From Desulfobacteraceae bacterium (GTDB lineage Bacteria > Desulfobacterota > DSM-4660 > Desulfatiglandales > B25-G16), in assembly GCA_030669265.1 (NCBI GenBank), contig DAOVDY010000014.1, positions 1 through 9,300 of the forward strand: a stretch of 9,300 nucleotides of DNA. Direction: 5' to 3'. Shown here one piece after another: positions 5,826 to 9,300 of the stretch. Both the position numbers and the translations under genes were made by a program. The notes under the pieces were generated by a model. The model worked only from the letters and a program-made list of their open reading frames with translations. It had not been told where the DNA came from and did not search any database. Positions within the stretch are counted from its first letter, which is position 1; each line of letters starts with the position of its first letter.

Positions 5826-7928
5826 TCATGCTACGCCCACAAATTCATCTATCCCACTATGACTACCTGTGAACATCTGTCTGAGGAGGTTGTAGGTCTT
5901 ATGGGCAAGCTCAGGATCATGCTCAACCAGTCTAAATGCCTCTTTTCGAGCCTCAGATAGTATCTCTACATCCCTCATAATATTTGCAACCCTAAACTGG
6001 TAGAACCCTGATTGCCTCTCACCCAGAAATTCTCCTGGGCCCCTTATGGCAAGGTCTTCCTCAGAAATCCTGAATCCATCTGTGGTTTTTTCAATGATTC
6101 CCAGCCTTCTCCTGGCATCATCCGTCTTCCTGTAGGAGGCCAAAAGTAGACACTTTGAGCGGTAAGCACTTCTTCCTACTCTCCCCCTAAGTTGATGAAT
6201 TTGCGAGAGGCCAAACCTCTCGGCATTCTCAACCACCATAACAGTGGCATTGGTGATGTTTATACCCACCTCGATAACTGTCGTGGAAACCAGAATATTT
6301 GTTGCCCCTTCTTTGAATTTTTCCATTATTCCTTCTCTTTGGTCCAAGGGCATCTTTCCATGTATCAAAGCTATAGAGAAATCTGGAAAAATATCTCTGA
6401 GCTTCTCAGCCATCTGTGTAGCGTCTTTAATGTCCATCTTTTCTGACTCTTCGATCAGAGAATACACTATATAGGCCTGCCTTCCCTTTTCTATCTCTTC
6501 TCTTAGGATTTCATATACCTTGCCTCGGTCCTTTTCATGGAACAGCTTGGTCTGAATGGGCTTTCTCCCGGGAGGAAGCTCATCGATCACTGATATGTCA
6601 AGATCCCCGTACAGGGTGAGCCCCAGTGTTCTGGGAATAGGTGTAGCAGTCATGGTGAGCACATCTGGGCTTATTCCCTTCTGCTTGAGAATAGCCCTCT
6701 GTGCTACCCCAAATCTGTGCTGCTCATCAATGATCACGAGCCCAAGTTTGTGAAACTTTACACTCTCTTGAATGAGGGCATGTGTACCTATGAGTATATC
6801 TATAGTACCCTTTTTTACCTCATCTCTCACCTCATCAGCAAAGTTACTCATCCCGCTTGTAAGAAGTGCTACTCTAAGATTCATCTTTTGGGTGAGCTCA
6901 AGGGTGCTGAGATAGTGCTGTTCAGCGAGAAGCTGGGTAGGTGCCATGAATGCAACCTGATACCCATTCCTTACTGCCAACCATGCAGCCATAAGTGCTA
7001 TCACGGTCTTACCGCAGCCTACATCACCTTGAAGAAGCCTATTCATGGGAAATGGCTTGCTCATGTCTGTGATAATCTCATGAATTACACTTGATTGCGA
7101 TCCTGTGAGCTTAAAAGGAAGAAAGTCGTAAAGCTCTTGAATACCTTGTATTGCAAATGCTATTCCTCTCTGCCGGGATGTCTTGCTCCTTTTGAGTGCT
7201 AGCGTGAGTTGGAGCATGAAGAACTCATCAAATATGAGTCTCCTCTGTGCCGGTGATCTTCGAATTCGAAGATCCTCAAGCCTTGATTCTGACGGGAAGT
7301 GAACCTCCTTTATTGCCGCACCCAGTTCAGGGAGGCGCCATGCCTCTCTGATCATCGTAGGCAGTGGATCTTCAAGGTTTTGAATAAATCGGTTTATCGC
7401 ATCCATCATAATCCGGCGTATCCTTCGCTGTGAGATTCCCCCAATTTCAGGATAAACAGGTGATACCCTTCCTATCTCATATTCATTTCCATCCTCTATG
7501 ATCTCAGGGTGATAGGTCTCAAGCATCTTTTTTGGGGATGTGCGAAATCGGCCAAAGAGAATAATATTATCTCCTTTTTTAAACCTATACAGGTACTGAG
7601 TTGCTCCTATCCATCTGGCAGATATGGTCCCTTGCTCATTGCCTACAAGCATTTCAAACACCGGCCGGTACCTGAATCTAAGTCTCTTGATCTCCATTAT
7701 CTTGCCCTTGATAAGGGCGGTATCACCAGGCTTTATCTCGTGAATCGGAATGAACTCCCTTCGATCTTGGTAGGAACGGGGAAGGGTATACAAGAGATCA
7801 CACACTGTCTGAATTCCCCTTTTTTGGAGCTCTCTGGTAATGACTTTGCCCACACCTTTAAGTAAACTGACAGGGCTGAGTATTTCCCTGTATGGACTTT
7901 CTTTATTTAAATCCGTATCTGAGCGCAT
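5826..7928 (-). CDS. recG: ATP-dependent DNA helicase RecG
   Basis: A 700-residue cytoplasmic superfamily 2 helicase that regresses stalled replication forks and migrates Holliday junctions. The N-terminal wedge/OB part includes LLKGVGKV (22-29) and LPRSYQDRREF (49-59). Helicase motifs follow: Walker A GDVGCGKT (301-308), MAPTQLLAEQH (328-338), DEQHRFGVAQR (401-411) with the DEQH box, TATPIPRT (427-434), HGKMP (523-527), STTVIEVGI (548-556) and QLRGRVGRS (579-587). The RecG-specific tail DLAIRGPGEFLGERQSG (625-641) is present. All catalytic motifs look intact and length matches the family (about 690-700). The ATG at 7928 gives a normal N-terminus but has no obvious Shine-Dalgarno. recG lies 122 bases downstream of the hydrolase gene on the same strand and could be read from it or from its own promoter, which I could not place. 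Its stop lies two bases from the convergent gene. Confidence 0.98.
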   Translation of the reverse strand: MRSDTDLNKESPYREILSPVSLLKGVGKVITRELQKRGIQTVCDLLYTLPRSYQDRREFIPIHEIKPGDTALIKGKIMEIKRLRFRYRPVFEMLVGNEQGTISARWIGATQYLYRFKKGDNIILFGRFRTSPKKMLETYHPEIIEDGNEYEIGRVSPVYPEIGGISQRRIRRIMMDAINRFIQNLEDPLPTMIREAWRLPELGAAIKEVHFPSESRLEDLRIRRSPAQRRLIFDEFFMLQLTLALKRSKTSRQRGIAFAIQGIQELYDFLPFKLTGSQSSVIHEIITDMSKPFPMNRLLQGDVGCGKTVIALMAAWLAVRNGYQVAFMAPTQLLAEQHYLSTLELTQKMNLRVALLTSGMSNFADEVRDEVKKGTIDILIGTHALIQESVKFHKLGLVIIDEQHRFGVAQRAILKQKGISPDVLTMTATPIPRTLGLTLYGDLDISVIDELPPGRKPIQTKLFHEKDRGKVYEILREEIEKGRQAYIVYSLIEESEKMDIKDATQMAEKLRDIFPDFSIALIHGKMPLDQREGIMEKFKEGATNILVSTTVIEVGINITNATVMVVENAERFGLSQIHQLRGRVGRSAYRSKCLLLASYRKTDDARRRLGIIEKTTDGFRISEEDLAIRGPGEFLGERQSGFYQFRVANIMRDVEILSEARKEAFRLVEHDPELAHKTYNLLRQMFTGSHSGIDEFVGVA

Positions 7929-7963
7929 AATGGTTATTTATAAGGGTATACAAAGGTCTAAAG

Positions 7964-7979
7964 ATGTGCCGAGGCATAT
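7964..7979. promoter_or_regulatory. Small dyad between the hydrolase gene and recG
   Basis: ATGTGCC-ga-GGCATAT is symmetric at six of seven positions per arm and lies 36-51 bases upstream of the recG ATG. It could be an operator or a small RNA hairpin. No T run follows it on the minus strand, so it is not an evident terminator. The remaining bases of this 122-base gap show nothing convincing. Confidence 0.25.
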
Positions 7980-8050
7980 TAATGGATAATAATTGTAGAA
8001 ACAGCAGTCAGGATAATTAAAGAACGGAAAAGAGACAATCATATACGATA

Positions 8051-8947
8051 CTAAATTGCAAGTGTCAGACCCTCTCTTGCCCAAAAGACATCCATTTTTT
8101 TATAATCAGAACGAAATTTAGATCTGCTTTTCATCCATAATTCATCTAAAAACTTATCTGAGTGTTGTGGGTCGTGGTGAAAAATTGCGAGCTGCTTAAC
8201 GTGGGCCTGGCAAGAGATATCAAAAAGGAGTTGAATAGAGGAATGCCCCCAACCTACCTTACTTTGATACTCTTCTTCCGTGTATTGGCCGTCAGCGATC
8301 AAAAGGTCGGCATTATAAACGAAATCAAGGTAATCCTGAGCTAGAACCCTATTCTTTTTAGTATCAACACGGGGATTGAAAATGTGATTTAGCTCCACAT
8401 CTGTTGCATAAACGATCTTTTTCCCCCCTATACCTAAACGATAGCGCACTGAACCCCCGGGATGGTAGACCTGCTCTTGCCAGTCAATGACGACCTCTCC
8501 TAAGTGTATTACCTCTTCGGATATCTCCTGAATAGTGATGTTAGCAGAAAATTCTGACATCCCAATAGGAAAATACTCATAGTCCATCTGGCCTTTTAAA
8601 ATAGAGGCGAGAAAATGTTCTTTATGAGGGCTCCCATAAATGGTCAGATTAGTATCCTCGATATATGCTGGTTGGAAGAAAGGGAGGCCTTGAATATGAT
8701 CCCAATGGGTATGGCTAAAAAATAAATGGAGGGAAAGCCCCTTCCCTGCTTTATTGTATTCCTCTATAAGGTCTATGCCTAAATTTCGTATACCTGTGCC
8801 AGCATCAAAAATGGTATGTATATCTTGATAACGGACAGTTACACAGGGTGTGTTGCCACCATATTTTTCTGTAATTCGCCCTGGAGTAGGAACTGAGCCA
8901 CGTGTTCCCCAAAAGGTGACAAGCGGTTTGGTTTCATTGGCAGGCAT
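8051..8947 (-). CDS. Metallo-beta-lactamase-fold hydrolase
   Basis: A 298-residue cytoplasmic protein of the metallo-beta-lactamase superfamily, on the phosphodiesterase / RNase Z-like side. The start FWGTRGSVPTPG (12-23), YGGNTPCV (29-36) and FDAGTGIRNLG (47-57) are typical of this subgroup. The metal-binding core is SHTHWDH (78-84), so H79, H81, D83 and H84 are present. Further candidate ligands are H162 (YHPGGSVRYRL), D183 (YATDVE), H235 (GWGHSS) and H257 (FHHDP). All the residues expected for a two-metal site are therefore visible. The substrate cannot be read from sequence; a cyclic nucleotide or other phosphodiester is possible. The ATG overlaps the stop of the upstream FHA gene in TAATG, implying translational coupling and a shared function. 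The stop is TAG. Fold assignment is confident, exact reaction is not. Confidence 0.9.
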   Translation of the reverse strand: MPANETKPLVTFWGTRGSVPTPGRITEKYGGNTPCVTVRYQDIHTIFDAGTGIRNLGIDLIEEYNKAGKGLSLHLFFSHTHWDHIQGLPFFQPAYIEDTNLTIYGSPHKEHFLASILKGQMDYEYFPIGMSEFSANITIQEISEEVIHLGEVVIDWQEQVYHPGGSVRYRLGIGGKKIVYATDVELNHIFNPRVDTKKNRVLAQDYLDFVYNADLLIADGQYTEEEYQSKVGWGHSSIQLLFDISCQAHVKQLAIFHHDPQHSDKFLDELWMKSRSKFRSDYKKMDVFWAREGLTLAI

Positions 8948-9300
8948 TATGTTTTTTGTAGCGTCTTCTCTTCAGTGAAGAGAATTTTCACTCCACCAAT
9001 ATTGATCTGATCACTATTTCGTAAAACGCATTTCACAATCTTTATGCCATTGACATAGGTACCATTGGTGCTGTCCAAATCCTCAACAAAATATTCTTCA
9101 TTACGAAAAATGACACGGGCGTGTTGTCTGGAAACATTATCAACAGAAAGGCAAATCCCACACTCAGGAATCCGGCCAATAATTACCTCTTCTTCTCCCA
9201 ATTCAATAACTTTATTTTCTTCATCAAAACCAATTATCTCCAAACAGGCACGCTGCTTGATTGGGATTTGTCCGACAAATGTCTCGCGGGAAATCTCCGT
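8947..9300 (-). CDS. FHA-domain protein, 5' end outside the window
   Basis: The forkhead-associated domain binds phosphothreonine-containing partners, usually in Ser/Thr kinase signalling. Conserved positions are all present: VIIGRIPECGICL, NVSRQHARV with the S-R-x-H motif, EDLDSTNGTYVNG, and the closing strands DQINIGGVKILF. The domain starts at about 9243 and fills the visible part almost to the stop. A TTG at 9243 is possible, but it has no Shine-Dalgarno. The same frame stays open to the window edge for 19 more codons (including RETFVGQIPIKQRACLE) with no ATG, GTG or other TTG. The real start therefore probably lies beyond 9300, and the protein may carry another N-terminal domain. The TAA stop overlaps the ATG of the hydrolase gene by one base (TAATG). 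Domain identity is clear; full length is unknown. Confidence 0.88.
   Translation of the reverse strand, partial: TEISRETFVGQIPIKQRACLEIIGFDEENKVIELGEEEVIIGRIPECGICLSVDNVSRQHARVIFRNEEYFVEDLDSTNGTYVNGIKIVKCVLRNSDQINIGGVKILFTEEKTLQKT

Noticed and set aside
6192..7865. Several plus-strand open frames of 65-125 codons inside recG
   Set aside because: They are antisense shadows of recG, without ribosome binding sites or family character.
1..9300. CRISPR array, tRNA, rRNA, intact insertion sequence or defence system
   Set aside because: No regularly spaced repeats, cloverleaf, rRNA-like stretch, transposase or defence-type protein could be recognised.

Overview
The window is bacterial chromosomal DNA, AT-rich (roughly 40% GC by eye), with mostly housekeeping genes separated by unusually long AT-rich intergenic stretches. 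TAA, TAG and TGA are all used as stops, so the standard bacterial code applies. The gene content (MnmG, RecG, a 2TM protein, an FHA protein next to a metallo-beta-lactamase-fold hydrolase, a GAF-like orphan protein) suggests a Gram-negative environmental bacterium. A planctomycete of the anammox type or a deltaproteobacterium-like lineage would fit, but this is a weak impression and nothing here fixes the taxon.

Layout, left to right. Bases 1-472 hold no convincing gene; a short stretch near 197-315 may be a decayed IstB-type ATPase remnant. A small two-helix membrane protein (2TM family, minus strand, 473-757) faces away from mnmG (plus strand, 1052-2926). The roughly 290 bases between them hold an operator-like inverted repeat, a terminator-like hairpin with a T run, and a candidate mnmG promoter. 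Convergent with mnmG is a rarD-like EamA transporter gene (minus strand, 2985-3872). It is intact except for one TGA that replaces the conserved tryptophan codon 85.

Between rarD and the next plus-strand gene lie about 580 bases with an 81-base imperfect palindrome (3933-4013), further short repeats and a good sigma-70-type promoter (TTGACA at 4352). This promoter serves a gene that most likely starts at TTG 4453, behind a GAGGAG Shine-Dalgarno, rather than at the upstream TTG 4411. Its 456-residue product has a GAF-like N-terminus, a kinase-like helical linker without the phosphorylatable histidine, and no ATPase domain.

The right third is all minus strand. An FHA-domain gene runs off the right edge (5' end missing). 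It is fused by a TAATG stop/start overlap to a metallo-beta-lactamase-fold hydrolase gene, and recG follows 122 bases further on. recG ends two bases from the stop of the convergent GAF-like gene. FHA plus hydrolase looks like a small signalling pair. RecG and MnmG are independent housekeeping functions (fork rescue; tRNA wobble-uridine modification). I see no RNA gene, CRISPR array, intact mobile element or clear new multi-gene system. The most notable items are the single-codon rarD lesion, the 81-base palindrome and the orphan GAF/pseudo-kinase-linker protein.
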